Shown here: positions 35,354 through 47,276 of the stretch, piece after piece
Numbering within the stretch: position 1 is the stretch's first letter
Layout of the letters: every line of letters starts with the position of its first letter
Assembly (NCBI RefSeq): GCF_000327065.1
Contig: NC_019936.1
Location: forward strand, 2,621,001 to 2,685,000
Length of the DNA stretch: 64,000 bases
Source of the DNA: Stutzerimonas stutzeri RCH2
Lineage (GTDB): Bacteria > Pseudomonadota > Gammaproteobacteria > Pseudomonadales > Pseudomonadaceae
Direction of reading: 5' to 3'
Program-made: the position numbers and the translations under genes
Notes under the pieces: model-generated
Told to the model about the DNA's origin: nothing
Database searches by the model: none
The model's input: the letters and a program-made list of their open reading frames with translations, nothing else

Positions 35354-37258
35354 TCAGGCAGAAAGCTCGACCAGCAACTTGTTCAGGCGCTGTACGTAGG
35401 CAGCCGGATCTTTCAGGCTGTCCCCTGCCGCGAGCGCGGCCTGATCGAACAGGATGTGCGAAAGATCGGCGAAGCGATCTTCATCCGGCTCGGCGTCAAG
35501 TTTCTCGATCAGAGGATGCTGCGGATTGATCTCGAAAATCGGCTTGGACTCTGGCACCTTCTGCCCGCTCGCCTCGAGGATCTGGCGCATCTGCAGGCCG
35601 AGATCCTGCTCGCCGATGGCGAGGATCGCCGGTGAGTCGGTCAGACGGTGGGAAACCCGCACTTCTGCGACCTCGTCACCCAACGCTCCCTTGAGGCGCT
35701 CGATCAGCCCTTCCTTGGTCTTGGCGATTTCTTCCTGGGCCTTCTTGTCCTCCTCGGAGTCCAGCTTGCCCAGATCCAGATCGCCGCGCGCCACATCGGC
35801 AAGCTGCTTGCCATCGAAATCGGTGAGGTAGCTCATCAGCCACTCGTCGATACGATCGGTCAGCAGCAGCACTTCGATGCCCTTCTTGCGGAAGACTTCC
35901 AGGTGCGGACTGTTCTTGACCTGCGCGTAGCTCTCGCCGGTGAGGTAGTAGATCTTGTCCTGACCTTCCTTCACGCGGCCGAGGTAATCGGCCAGCGAGA
36001 CCGACTGCTCGCCGCTGGCGTCGCTGGTGGAGGCAAAACGCAGCAGACTGGCGATCTTCTCCTTATTGGCGAAGTCTTCTGCCGGACCTTCCTTGAGCAC
36101 CTGGCCGAACTGCGACCAGAACTTCTTGTAGTCCTCCGGCTTGTCCTTGGCCAGCTTCTCCAGCATGTCCAGCACACGCTTGGTCAGTGCCGACTTCATC
36201 GAGTCGATCACCGGATCCTTCTGCAGAATTTCGCGGGATACGTTCAGCGACAGGTCATTGGAATCGACCACGCCCTTGATGAAGCGCAGGTACAGCGGCA
36301 GGAACTCGTCGGCCTGATCCATGATGAAGACGCGCTGAACGTAAAGCTTCAGGCCCTTCGGCGCTTCGCGGTGATACAGATCGAACGGCGCACGGCCAGG
36401 CACATAGAGCAGCGATGTGTACTCCAACTTGCCCTCGACCTTGTTGTGGCTCCAGGACAGCGAGTTGTCGAAATCATGGGCGACGTGCTTGTAGAACTCC
36501 TGGTACTCCTCGTCTTTCACGTCAGTGCGCGGACGGGTCCAGAGGGCGCTGGCGCGGTTGACCGTCTCCCACTCGGGTTCAGTCGACTTGTCCTGCTCCT
36601 CGCCATGGAACTCCTTCGGCAACTCGATGGGCAGAGCGATGTGGTCGGAGTACTTCTTGACGATGTTGCGCAGGCGCCAGCCATCGGCGAACTCTTCCTC
36701 GCCCTTCTTCAGGTGCAGGACGATACGAGTACCGCGCTCGGCCTTTTCGACCGTGGCAACTTCGAACTCGCCCTCGCCTGCCGAGGACCAGTGCACGCCC
36801 TCGCCGGCCGGCGTACCGGCTCGACGGCTGTAGACATCGACCTTGTCGGCGACGATGAAGGCGGAATAGAAGCCAACACCGAACTGGCCGATCAGGTGCG
36901 AGTCCTTCTTCTGGTCGCCAGAGAGGTTCTTCAGGAAGTCGGCGGTGCCGGATTTGGCGATGGTGCCCAGATGCGCGATCACGTCATCGCGGTTCATGCC
37001 GATGCCGTTGTCTTCCAGCGTGACGGTCTTGGCATCCTTGTCAAAGCTGAGGCGAATCTTCAGATCGGCGCCGCCCTCGAGCAGCTCTGGCTTGGCCAGG
37101 GCTTCGAAGCGCAATTTGTCGGCAGCATCGGAGGCATTGGAAATCAGCTCCCGTAGGAAGATTTCCTTGTTGGAATACAGCGAATGGATCATCAGATGAA
37201 GCAGCTGCTTCACTTCAGTCTGGAAGCCCAGGGTTTCTTTTTGAGTCTCCACACTCAT
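35354..37258 (-). CDS. htpG: Chaperone HtpG (Hsp90)
   Basis: 634 residues, the usual bacterial Hsp90 length. The N-terminal ATPase domain has [15 protein letters not shown] (the catalytic Glu and Asn), [11 protein letters not shown] and [11 protein letters not shown], followed by the middle domain and the C-terminal dimerisation domain. It remodels client proteins with DnaK in heat stress. A near-consensus sigma-32 promoter lies 59 bases before the ATG. Confidence 0.98.
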   Translation of the reverse strand: MSVETQKETLGFQTEVKQLLHLMIHSLYSNKEIFLRELISNASDAADKLRFEALAKPELLEGGADLKIRLSFDKDAKTVTLEDNGIGMNRDDVIAHLGTIAKSGTADFLKNLSGDQKKDSHLIGQFGVGFYSAFIVADKVDVYSRRAGTPAGEGVHWSSAGEGEFEVATVEKAERGTRIVLHLKKGEEEFADGWRLRNIVKKYSDHIALPIELPKEFHGEEQDKSTEPEWETVNRASALWTRPRTDVKDEEYQEFYKHVAHDFDNSLSWSHNKVEGKLEYTSLLYVPGRAPFDLYHREAPKGLKLYVQRVFIMDQADEFLPLYLRFIKGVVDSNDLSLNVSREILQKDPVIDSMKSALTKRVLDMLEKLAKDKPEDYKKFWSQFGQVLKEGPAEDFANKEKIASLLRFASTSDASGEQSVSLADYLGRVKEGQDKIYYLTGESYAQVKNSPHLEVFRKKGIEVLLLTDRIDEWLMSYLTDFDGKQLADVARGDLDLGKLDSEEDKKAQEEIAKTKEGLIERLKGALGDEVAEVRVSHRLTDSPAILAIGEQDLGLQMRQILEASGQKVPESKPIFEINPQHPLIEKLDAEPDEDRFADLSHILFDQAALAAGDSLKDPAAYVQRLNKLLVELSA

Positions 37259-37316
37259 CGTCTACAAACTCCACATCATCTCAATGGCACGGACCGCGAC
37301 TGCGGCGATGTCTGGC

Positions 37317-37344
37317 AGATGGGGGCATGACGGTAGATTTCAAG
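37317..37344 (-). promoter_or_regulatory. Sigma-32 heat-shock promoter of htpG
   Basis: On the minus strand CTTGAAA, 13 bases, CCCCATCT: the -35 element matches the RpoH consensus fully and the -10 element matches CCCCATnT. It is positioned upstream of the htpG start and downstream of the neighbouring gene's hairpin. Confidence 0.85.
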
Positions 37345-37347
37345 GGC

Positions 37348-37371
37348 GACCGACGCCGCGAGGCGTCGGTC
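37348..37371 (-). terminator. Terminator-like hairpin after the membrane-protein gene
   Basis: GACCGACGCC (37348-37357) and GGCGTCGGTC (37362-37371) form a 10-bp stem with a GCGA loop just beyond the stop of the gene at 37380. It lacks a T-run and sits directly upstream of the htpG heat-shock promoter, insulating the two units. Confidence 0.5.
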
Positions 37372-37379
37372 CGAGCCCA

Positions 37380-38618
37380 TCAGGGCTCGACGAGTTCCAG
37401 CAGCACGATTTCGCCTGGTGCCAGGTTGTAGGTTGCCTCGCCGGGTCCACGAATGACCCGCTTGATGATCAGATTGCCTTCGCTGTCGAGGCCACCGAAG
37501 CGCCCCTCGGCGACGCCACCACGCTCGGTATGGGCACGCATCAACAGGTGCTGGTAGCGACCGGGGTTGCGCAGCACCTGCTCCATGGAAAAGCGCAGAC
37601 GCCGATCCAGACTGCTCGGCGGTGTTTTGGCATTTACTGCTTCGGTCGTCTCGCGGGCAGGCGCGACCACCTCGACGGGCTCGGCCAACGGCGGATAATC
37701 ATCACCCTTTACCTGCCAGCCCTGCTCGCCTTTGCCAAGATGCAGGGTAAAGCTCTGCCGCTCGCCTTTGATCTGCGCTTGAACGTCCAATTCCAGCTCA
37801 GCGGCCGGCAAGGTGAACGTGGGTACGGTTTCAAGCGTCACCAGCCGACTCGCATGTCGGCGTTGCAGGTAGTCCTCGATCACGAACACCACAGTATCGC
37901 GCGAGTCGTGGTGGCGATCGACCTGGCCGTCGCGGTAGCGCAGGCGATCGGTGTACAGCTCGACGATGCCGGTAAGGCTGGTTTCAAACTGCGGCGGCAG
38001 CACAAGGTGGAAATCGCCGCGCAGCTTGTTCGGCGCGACTGGCTGCAGATCGAGGTGCAGCGTGTAGCCGCGGTTCAGACGGCGCGATTCGGGAAGTTGT
38101 TGATCCTGGCTCAGCCAGGCGATTTCAACTTCTGGCAAGGTGCCGACATCGTCGGGCAGCACATCCATACGCAGCGCACCGTCGAAACGCTCGCGCAGAC
38201 GGATGGTCACCTCCTGGCGCGCGAATAAGCCCTGGCCTTCACGCAAGGTCAATACACCATTGATGATCTCGCCTCGTTGCGGTGCGAACTCGCGGCCATT
38301 CAGCTTCCCGCGTACGCCCATCGCAAGTTCGGGCTGCGTGTGGATCGGCAACCAGCGCAGGCTGAAAATCGCCTCCAGCCGCTCCGCGTCGCGGTTGGCC
38401 AGCAAGGACAACCCCACGATAAGCGGAATGACACCCAGGCAGGACAGAATCAGCGCCTTGCGTGCCACGCGCCAGTGACTGAACACGAACGCCAACGTCA
38501 GCGGAGGCAGCAGGCTGCCCAATCCCCACAACAGGCTCGTGGCAAAAGCCTGACTGATCAGCCAGATGAAACCGGCGAGAATCAGCAGCAAACCGCCAAG
38601 TATCAATAGTGCTTCCAT
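37380..38618 (-). CDS. Membrane protein of unknown function
   Basis: 412 residues; I do not recognise the family. Three hydrophobic helices fill the first ~95 residues (about 3-25, 29-48 and 56-74). A long polar part follows, with beta-rich sequence such as VTIRLRERFDGALRMDVLP, GYTLHLDLQPVAPNKLRG and LRFSMEQVLRNPGRYQHLLM, ending YNLAPGEIVLLELVEP. ATG 38618 was chosen because the extra upstream residues are basic and unlike a helix start. The gene lies between htpG and a thioesterase pair, same strand, 69 bases after the latter. The N-terminal anchor and large soluble domain suggest a membrane-tethered protein; which side the domain faces is unclear. Confidence 0.6.
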   Translation of the reverse strand: MEALLILGGLLLILAGFIWLISQAFATSLLWGLGSLLPPLTLAFVFSHWRVARKALILSCLGVIPLIVGLSLLANRDAERLEAIFSLRWLPIHTQPELAMGVRGKLNGREFAPQRGEIINGVLTLREGQGLFARQEVTIRLRERFDGALRMDVLPDDVGTLPEVEIAWLSQDQQLPESRRLNRGYTLHLDLQPVAPNKLRGDFHLVLPPQFETSLTGIVELYTDRLRYRDGQVDRHHDSRDTVVFVIEDYLQRRHASRLVTLETVPTFTLPAAELELDVQAQIKGERQSFTLHLGKGEQGWQVKGDDYPPLAEPVEVVAPARETTEAVNAKTPPSSLDRRLRFSMEQVLRNPGRYQHLLMRAHTERGGVAEGRFGGLDSEGNLIIKRVIRGPGEATYNLAPGEIVLLELVEP

Positions 38619-38687
38619 TCGAATTCCTTCACGCAATCGCACAGGGTATCGGCGCACACCGCAACGCCGCTTCCCATGACGAAAGCG

Positions 38688-39131
38688 TCAGGGCTCGTCG
38701 ATCTTGAAATGGCAGCGGGCGGTGGCGATGGGCTCGGCCTGATGGGTCTGCCAGGCGGTGATCGCTACGTTGGCGACCCTACGGCCCTGACGCCAGACCT
38801 GGCAGGCGGCAAAGGTGTCACGATAGTGACCGGCACGCAGATAATCTATCGAGAAGTCGATGATTTTGGGCAAATGTGGCGCACCCATGAACATCAGCAG
38901 ATGCAGCAGCGCGGCGTGCTCCATGAAGCCCGCAATCACCCCGCCATGAATGGCCGGAAGCGGGTTGCCGATGTTGTCTTCGTTCTGCGGCAGGCGAAAC
39001 ACCATCTCGTCGCCTAACCGCAGGCATTCGATACCGATCAGCTTCGCATACGGCACGAGTTTGATCAGGGAGTCGTAATCATTGCTGGCATGGGCGTTGC
39101 GCACCAGCTCGTTGAGATTGAGCTCGCTCAT
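38688..39131 (-). CDS. PaaI-type hotdog thioesterase
   Basis: 147 residues, one hotdog domain of the PaaI/YiiD-like type. The catalytic-region motif is AIHGGVIAGFMEHAALLHL, with HGG preceding the helix and an acidic Glu in place, and a later strand reads IDFSIDYLRAGHYRD. Start ATG 39131 overlaps the stop of the upstream paralogue by 4 bases (ATGA). PaaI-type enzymes release CoA from phenylacetyl- or other acyl-CoAs; the substrate here is unknown. The longer in-frame extension is the sister gene read in another frame. Confidence 0.82.
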   Translation of the reverse strand: MSELNLNELVRNAHASNDYDSLIKLVPYAKLIGIECLRLGDEMVFRLPQNEDNIGNPLPAIHGGVIAGFMEHAALLHLLMFMGAPHLPKIIDFSIDYLRAGHYRDTFAACQVWRQGRRVANVAITAWQTHQAEPIATARCHFKIDEP

Positions 39132-39589
39132 GCCGCACCGTCCTTGCTGAATATGCCCTGGCTCGCCTTGCCCATGCGCATGAACGTGCCCACTACATGA
39201 GCGATGGGTTCGTTGATGTCGCGCTGGTAGGCGACGCCGCGGGTGAAGATCACCGTCGGCGTAACGCGATAGCACTCGGCGAAACCGAAGATATCGTGAC
39301 CTGCCTCGGCCGGGTGCATGTAGTCGATACGCAGATCGAGCGTCGGGCAGACCTCGAGTTCCGGCAACGCACAGGCGGTGGAGATGCCGCAGGTGGTGTC
39401 CATCAGCGTCGTGATCGCGCCGCCGTGAACGCCCCCGGTTTCCGGGTTCCCGATGATTTTCTCGCTGTAAGGAAGGCGCAGGGTCAGCCCTCTGCTGTCG
39501 GCGTGCTCGACACTTAGACCCAGCACCTGGCAATGCCGCAGGAAGGACAGGAAGCGCTGCGTGCGCTCGAGTATCTGGCTATCGCTCAT
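39128..39589 (-). CDS. PaaI-type hotdog thioesterase
   Basis: 153 residues, partner of the next gene. Motifs GVHGGAITTLMDTTCGIS and LDLRIDYMHPAEAGHDIF are the PaaI hallmarks, with Asp of LMDTTCG as the likely catalytic acid. The two coupled proteins are different enough to suggest a heteromeric or substrate-divided pair. A stop/start overlap of 4 bases ties their translation. Substrate unknown. Confidence 0.85.
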   Translation of the reverse strand: MSDSQILERTQRFLSFLRHCQVLGLSVEHADSRGLTLRLPYSEKIIGNPETGGVHGGAITTLMDTTCGISTACALPELEVCPTLDLRIDYMHPAEAGHDIFGFAECYRVTPTVIFTRGVAYQRDINEPIAHVVGTFMRMGKASQGIFSKDGAA

Positions 39590-39649
39590 TCGAGTTCTCG
39601 GGGGATTGAATCAAAGGCCGCGCATGATACCGACTTGCCATATAGCGCC

Positions 39650-40375
39650 CTACTCCTTGGGCATTTCGGCCGGGGAAGTTGGCGTGAATACCATCACCCC
39701 GAGCACGTCGGAATGAAATTCGCGGCGATAGAGGATCAGTACCACGCCTGTGGTAACGAGCATGAAGAACCAGGGATGAACGAACCAGGCCAGCGTCGCC
39801 ATGCCGAAATAATAGGCACGCAGGCCGAAGTTGAACTGATTGGCCGCCATGGAAAGGACCCGCGCCGCGCGCTCGGCAAAGGCCTTGCGCTCCTGATCGC
39901 TGACGTTGCGCTCCCCCACCATCGGTGCCGACGCCACCAGCACCGCGGCGAAGTTGTACTGGCGCATGCACCAACTGAAGGTGAAGAAGGCGTAAACGAA
40001 GACCACCGCCAGGCACAGCAGCTTGATTTCCGACAGCCCGCGGCTGACCGGCTGGGCGAACGGCAGGTCGGCCAGCAGCGAAACCGCACGTTCCGATGCG
40101 CCCAACGCGGTCAGGATACCGGCGAGGATGATCAGCGTACTGGATGCGAAGAAGGAGGCGTTGCGTTCCAGATTGCCGATTACGTTGGCATCGGCGATTC
40201 GGTTGTCGCGCAACAGCAGGCGCTGCATCCAGTCCTGCCGATACAGGTGCAACACGCTGGCCAGACAGGCGGTGTCGCGTCCACGCCAACCCGCGTACCG
40301 GGTGTAACCAGCCCAGCAGACAACAAACCAGATTACGGCAATCAGATGCGGCAGGTTTGAATCAGAAAAGGTCAT
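39650..40375 (-). CDS. DUF599 membrane protein
   Basis: 241 residues with about four membrane helices: residues 9-25, 75-95 (FFASSTLIILAGILTALGA), 118-138 and 185-215. The motif RNASFFASSTLIILAG and the following KLLCLAVVFVYAFFTFSWCMRQYNF are characteristic of DUF599. Function unknown. ATG 40375. It stands alone on the minus strand between brnQ and the thioesterase pair. Confidence 0.83.
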   Translation of the reverse strand: MTFSDSNLPHLIAVIWFVVCWAGYTRYAGWRGRDTACLASVLHLYRQDWMQRLLLRDNRIADANVIGNLERNASFFASSTLIILAGILTALGASERAVSLLADLPFAQPVSRGLSEIKLLCLAVVFVYAFFTFSWCMRQYNFAAVLVASAPMVGERNVSDQERKAFAERAARVLSMAANQFNFGLRAYYFGMATLAWFVHPWFFMLVTTGVVLILYRREFHSDVLGVMVFTPTSPAEMPKE

Positions 40376-40448
40376 GGCGCGCCCTCGGGAAACGTGGCGA
40401 GATTATAGCCAGCACCGCTGCGCTGAAAGCGACCAAAGGGCAGCACAA

Positions 40449-40477
40449 CGGCGCAGGTCTGGTTGCCAGCTGCGCCG
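40449..40477 (-). terminator. Possible hairpin after brnQ
   Basis: CGGCGCAG (40449-40456) and CTGCGCCG (40470-40477) can pair around a 13-base loop 20 bases beyond the brnQ stop. No T-run; weak candidate terminator. Confidence 0.35.
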
Positions 40478-40496
40478 CGAGCCATAACGCGGACGC

Positions 40497-41813
40497 TTAA
40501 GCGTGGCGCTGCCGGTCAGCACGCCCAAGCAGGCGATCGGTAGCAACAGCCAGAACCAGCATTACCAGCACCGGAACCAGCCAGCCCATGCTCTGATCCG
40601 CCAACGGCAACTGCGCAAACAATGCCGGAACCCAGTTCCCCAGCCCCGCAGCGGCGAGACCATCGACCACGCCGAAAATCAGGGTCACGCCCATTACCGG
40701 CACGAACACCCGCGTGGGCGATACCCAGAAACGGTCCAGCAGGCTCAATGCGACCAGCACGATCGCCAATGGATACAGCCCCACCAGTACCGGCACCGAT
40801 ACGCTGATCAACTGCGTCAGCCCCTGATTCGCTACCAACAAGCTGAACAGAGCAAAGACAACCACGACGGTGCGATAGGACACGGGCAGTAGCGCGCTGA
40901 AGAATTCGCCACAGGCGGTCGTCAGGCCCACTGCGGTGGTCAGGCACGCCAGGGTGATGACCACCGCCAGCAACAGACTGCCCGGTGTACCGAAGGTGTG
41001 CTGCACGTAGGTTGTAAGAATCTGGACGCCATTTTCCGCTCCGGCGGCGATGCCCTGGCTGGTGGCGCCGAGGTAGAACAGTGCCAGATACACCAGCGAC
41101 AAGCCGATCGCCGCGATCACGCCGGCAATCATCGAGTAGCGGGTCACCAGGGCCGGCTCGGTCACACCACGGTCTCGGATGGCAGTGGCAATCACGATCC
41201 CGAACACCAGGGCGCCGAGGGTATCCATGGTCAGATAGCCTTCCAGGAAGCCCTTGATCAGTGGAGAAGCGCGATAGCTCTCGGTAGCGGCGCCGACCTC
41301 TCCCGCCGGAGCGAAGATGGCCGCACCACCGAGCACCAACAGCGCAGCCAGCAGCACCGGCGTGATGAACTTGCCAATTCGATTGACCAACTGACCGGGA
41401 TTCAGCACGAGGAACAGCATGGCGGCGAAGAACACCAGCGTGTAAAGGAACAGCGGCATCCCGGCGTTACCACTGAACGGGGCGATCCCCATCTCGAACG
41501 AGACGACAGCTGTACGTGGCGTGGCGAACAGTGGACCGATCGCCAGATAGACAGCGACCGCCAATACGGTACCGGCGACGTTGCCGAGCGGCGCGGTAAG
41601 CCGGTCCATTCCGCCGCCAACGCGAGCAAGCGCAACAACCGTCAGCAACGGCAGGCCGACACCTGTCAGCAGAAAGCCCAGTGCCGCATGCCAGACGAAC
41701 TCACCCGAAGCCATACCGGCGCTGGGCGGGAAGATGATATTGCCGGCGCCAAGGAACAGCGCAAAGGTCATGAAGCCAAGGGCCAGCAGGTCAAAGCCTT
41801 TCAAACGATTCAT
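40497..41813 (-). CDS. brnQ: Branched-chain amino acid:cation symporter BrnQ
   Basis: 438 residues, twelve or so helices, LIVCS family. The N-terminal signature LLALGFMTFALFLGAGNIIF and the helix-2 region PPSAGMASGEFVWHAALGF are typical of BrnQ. Imports leucine, isoleucine and valine with Na+. ATG 41813 (MNRLKGFDLL) was chosen over a GTG/ATG farther upstream because the family begins with this helix. Expression relative to the downstream TCA genes is separate: a strong terminator for sucCD lies at 42175-42201 between them. Confidence 0.95.
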   Translation of the reverse strand: MNRLKGFDLLALGFMTFALFLGAGNIIFPPSAGMASGEFVWHAALGFLLTGVGLPLLTVVALARVGGGMDRLTAPLGNVAGTVLAVAVYLAIGPLFATPRTAVVSFEMGIAPFSGNAGMPLFLYTLVFFAAMLFLVLNPGQLVNRIGKFITPVLLAALLVLGGAAIFAPAGEVGAATESYRASPLIKGFLEGYLTMDTLGALVFGIVIATAIRDRGVTEPALVTRYSMIAGVIAAIGLSLVYLALFYLGATSQGIAAGAENGVQILTTYVQHTFGTPGSLLLAVVITLACLTTAVGLTTACGEFFSALLPVSYRTVVVVFALFSLLVANQGLTQLISVSVPVLVGLYPLAIVLVALSLLDRFWVSPTRVFVPVMGVTLIFGVVDGLAAAGLGNWVPALFAQLPLADQSMGWLVPVLVMLVLAVATDRLLGRADRQRHA

Positions 41814-42209
41814 GCAGGGAGAACTACCAGAGAAATAAACGGCGCGAATGAAGTGACGCACGCGCAGCGAAAGCGGCGGGTCAGCGATTCAAATAGGCCT
41901 GATGATGGGGATTCGGGTTTCCTTCAGGGATAAGGGGAAACGTCACCCAGCCGGTTGGGCCGAGTCCTTCGATGCACGCCGTCGCTCTTGTGAAACGAAC
42001 ATGCGTATGAATGAGCGGCAATGATGCCACGATGCAGCCAGATTGCCGACCAGAACGTCGGCAGTGCTTGCGAAAAGTACAGCGCACAGCCGAGTCCGCT
42101 GGGCAGACACGAAGGCGTCAAGAGACATTGAGCAAGCCGGGGGTAATGCAGACTGTTGCTACGAAAAGCCCAACGAAAAAGGCCCGGCTTCCGCCGGGCC
42201 TCCTTGCCA
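41814..42209. other. Intergenic region brnQ-sucD
   Basis: 396 bases with no convincing gene. It holds the sucCD terminator at 42175-42201 and, nearer brnQ, its promoter region. Short frames on the minus strand (up to 68 codons) lack ribosome-binding sites or recognisable sequence. Confidence 0.5.
42175..42201 (-). terminator. Rho-independent terminator of the suc operon
   Basis: On the minus strand AGGCCCGGC, 4-base loop, GCCGGGCCT (42180-42201) is followed by TTTTTCGTT, eight bases past the sucD stop. Confidence 0.85.
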
Positions 42210-43093
42210 TCAGGCTTTCATTTGCCAGCCGGTGACTTCCGCCAGCGCCTTGCCGATGTCGGCAAGCGAGCGCACGGTTTTCACACCGGCGTCCTGCAGC
42301 GCAGCGAACTTCTCTTCCGCTGTGCCCTTGCCGCCGGAGATGATCGCGCCAGCATGACCCATTCGCTTACCGGCCGGAGCCGTAACGCCCGCGATATAGG
42401 AAACCACCGGCTTGGTCACGTTGGCCTTGATGAACGCAGCCGCCTCCTCCTCCGCCGAACCACCGATCTCGCCGATCATGACGATCGCCTCGGTCTGCGG
42501 GTCGTTCTGGAACAGCTGAAGGATATCGATGAAGGTCGAACCCGGAATCGGGTCGCCACCGATGCCGACGCAGGTCGACTGGCCGAAACCGGCGTCGGTG
42601 GTCTGCTTTACGGCTTCGTAGGTCAGCGTGCCGGAGCGCGAGACGATGCCGACCTTGCCTGGCATATGAATGTGTCCAGGCTGGATACCGATCTTGCACT
42701 CACCCGGTGTGATCACACCCGGGCAGTTCGGCCCGATCAGGCGCACGCCCAGCTCGTCGCACTTGATCTTCACCTCGAGCATATCCAGCGTGGGGATACC
42801 TTCGGTGATGCAGACGATCAGCTTGATGCCGCCAAACGCCGCTTCGAGAATCGAATCCTTGCAGAATGGCGCAGGCACATAGATGACCGAAGCATCGGCA
42901 CCTGTCGCCTCTACGGCTTCGCGCACGGTATTGAACACCGGCAGCCCCAGGTGCATCGTGCCGCCCTTACCGGGCGTGACACCACCGACCATCTTGGTGC
43001 CGTAGGCAATCGCCTGCTCGGAGTGGAAAGTGCCCTGAGAGCCGGTGAAGCCCTGGCAAATGACCTTGGTGTCCTTGTTGATCAATACGCTCA

Positions 43094-43094
<1 letters not shown>
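42210..43094 (-). CDS. sucD: Succinyl-CoA synthetase, alpha subunit
   Basis: 294 residues. Binds CoA through the N-terminal Rossmann domain ([16 protein letters not shown]) and carries the phosphorylated His-247 in [15 protein letters not shown]. With SucC it converts succinyl-CoA to succinate with ATP synthesis. The ATG overlaps the sucC stop by one base (TAATG). Last gene of the TCA block, followed by a strong terminator. Confidence 0.98.
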
Positions 43095-44260
<1,166 letters not shown>

Positions 44261-44403
44261 GCTTTCTACCGTCTGTTTTGGTATTGGCGCATTTACGGCA
44301 CGACGAACCGCCGTGCCTCCCTCACAAGTCGCTGAAAACTATCTGCGAATTCACGATACCTCTCAGCGACCTGCAATCCTTTTTGAAACTGCAGTTTGCA
44401 AAA

Positions 44404-44433
44404 GGCCCGACGCATCAGTGGATACGTCGGGCC
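44404..44433 (-). terminator. Terminator-like hairpin after lpd, before sucC
   Basis: On the minus strand GGCCCGACG, 12-base loop, CGTCGGGCC (44404-44433) is followed by TTTTGC, 22 bases past the lpd stop. If active it separates sdhCDAB-sucAB-lpd from sucCD or attenuates read-through. Confidence 0.6.
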
Positions 44434-44454
44434 CGGGTACAGCACTAAACCGCT

Positions 44455-45903
<1,449 letters not shown>

Positions 45904-45919
45904 TCAAAAGCAGCTAAAA

Positions 45920-45979
45920 GCCAAAAGCTGCAGGCAGCACGGTTGGCTTTCGCCTGCCCTGCCAACTGCAGCTTGTGGC
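45920..45979. repeat. REP-like inverted repeat between sucB and lpd
   Basis: GCCAAAAGCTGCAG (45920-45933) and CTGCAGCTTGTGGC (45966-45979) match as inverted arms in 13 of 14 positions, separated by 32 bases, and the flank repeats AGCTAAAAGCC. Such AAGCTGCAG-type units are spread through many Pseudomonas genomes as extragenic palindromic repeats. It occupies most of the 95-base gap in the middle of a TCA operon. Confidence 0.6.
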
Positions 45980-45986
45980 GTTTCTA

Positions 45987-47207
45987 TCAGATATCCAGCA
46001 GCAGACGGGCCGGGTCTTCCAGCAGGTCCTTCATGGTAACCAGGAAGGTTACTGCTTCCTTGCCGTCGATCAAGCGATGGTCATAGGACAGCGCCAGGTA
46101 CATCATCGGCAGGATGACCACTTGGCCGTTAACAGCCATCGGACGTTCCTGGATCTTGTGCATACCAAGAATGGCGGTCTGCGGCGGATTGACGATCGGG
46201 GTGGACAGCAGCGAACCGAACACACCACCGTTGGAAATGGTGAAGGTACCGCCAGTCATTTCTTCGATGGTCAGCTTGCCGGCCTTGGCCTTCTTGCCGA
46301 ACTCGTTGATGCCACCTTCGATCTCGGCCAGGCTCATGTGCTCGGCGTTGCGCAGCACCGGAACCACCAGGCCACGATCACTGGAAACGGCAACGCCGAT
46401 ATCCTGATAACCGTGGTAGACGATGTCATTGCCATCGATGGAAGCGTTGACGCCCGGCTGACGCTTGAGTGCTTCGACCGCGGCCTTTACGAAGAAGGAC
46501 ATGAAGCCCAGACGCACACCGTTGTGGGTCTTCTCGAACAGGTCCTTGTACTTGGCACGCAGCTCCATGATCGGCTTCATGTTGACTTCGTTGAACGTAG
46601 TCAGCATCGCCATGGAGGATTGGGCTTCGACCAGACGCTCTGCCACCTTGGCGCGCAGGCGGGTCATCGGAACGCGCTTCTCGACGCGATCACCTTCAGC
46701 GAAGATCGGCGCGGCAGCAGCCGGAGCAGCCGGCTTGGCAGCGGCAGCCGGAGCGGACTTCTTGGCTTCGACGGCGGCGACGACGTCTTCCTTGGTCACA
46801 CGACCGTCCTTGCCGGTGCCGCGGATGCTGTTCGGGTCGATGCCATTCTCTTCGGCCAGCTTGCGGGCAGCCGGTGCCAGAATCGGCTCTTCGCCGCCAG
46901 CGCTGGCAGCGGCTGCCGGAGCAGCAGCGGCCGGGGCGGCAGCCTGAGCAGGAGCAGCAGCGGCAGCGGCGCCCGCTTCCAGCTTACCGAGCAGCTCGCC
47001 GCTCAGCACGGTGTCGCCTTCGTTCTTGACGATCTCGGTCAGCACGCCATCAGCTTCGGCGAGCACTTCCATAACAACCTTGTCGGTTTCGATGTCGACG
47101 ATCAGCTCATCACGCTTGACCGCGTCGCCCGGCTGCTTGTGCCAGGTGGCAACGGTGCCGTCGGCAACCGATTCCGGGAATGTCGGGGCTTTGATCTCGA
47201 TAGCCAT
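45987..47207 (-). CDS. sucB: Dihydrolipoyllysine succinyltransferase (E2)
   Basis: 406 residues. Domains in order: lipoyl domain with lipoyl-Lys-43 in [11 protein letters not shown]; an Ala/Pro-rich flexible linker (about 80-105); peripheral-subunit-binding domain ([20 protein letters not shown]); second Ala/Pro linker (about 155-172); catalytic domain ending with the active His in [12 protein letters not shown]. Forms the core of the 2-oxoglutarate dehydrogenase complex, transferring succinyl groups to CoA. Confidence 0.98.
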   Translation of the reverse strand: MAIEIKAPTFPESVADGTVATWHKQPGDAVKRDELIVDIETDKVVMEVLAEADGVLTEIVKNEGDTVLSGELLGKLEAGAAAAAAPAQAAAPAAAAPAAAASAGGEEPILAPAARKLAEENGIDPNSIRGTGKDGRVTKEDVVAAVEAKKSAPAAAAKPAAPAAAAPIFAEGDRVEKRVPMTRLRAKVAERLVEAQSSMAMLTTFNEVNMKPIMELRAKYKDLFEKTHNGVRLGFMSFFVKAAVEALKRQPGVNASIDGNDIVYHGYQDIGVAVSSDRGLVVPVLRNAEHMSLAEIEGGINEFGKKAKAGKLTIEEMTGGTFTISNGGVFGSLLSTPIVNPPQTAILGMHKIQERPMAVNGQVVILPMMYLALSYDHRLIDGKEAVTFLVTMKDLLEDPARLLLDI

Positions 47208-47241
47208 TATTCAGGGGTCCTATTGATTCGGTTTCTACATC

Positions 47242-47263
47242 GAGGCCGCGATATCGCGGCCTC
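47242..47263. other. Perfect hairpin in the sucA-sucB junction
   Basis: GAGGCCGCG (47242-47250) and CGCGGCCTC (47255-47263) pair perfectly around ATAT in the 69-base gap. No T-run follows, so it looks like an intercistronic mRNA-stabilising or processing structure rather than a terminator. Confidence 0.55.
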
Positions 47264-47276
47264 TTGCACGAATTGG

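Noticed and set aside
41881..42128. Short overlapping minus-strand frames (60-68 codons) between brnQ and sucD
   Set aside because: Low-complexity, mutually overlapping frames with no ribosome-binding site; probably noise in the intergenic region.
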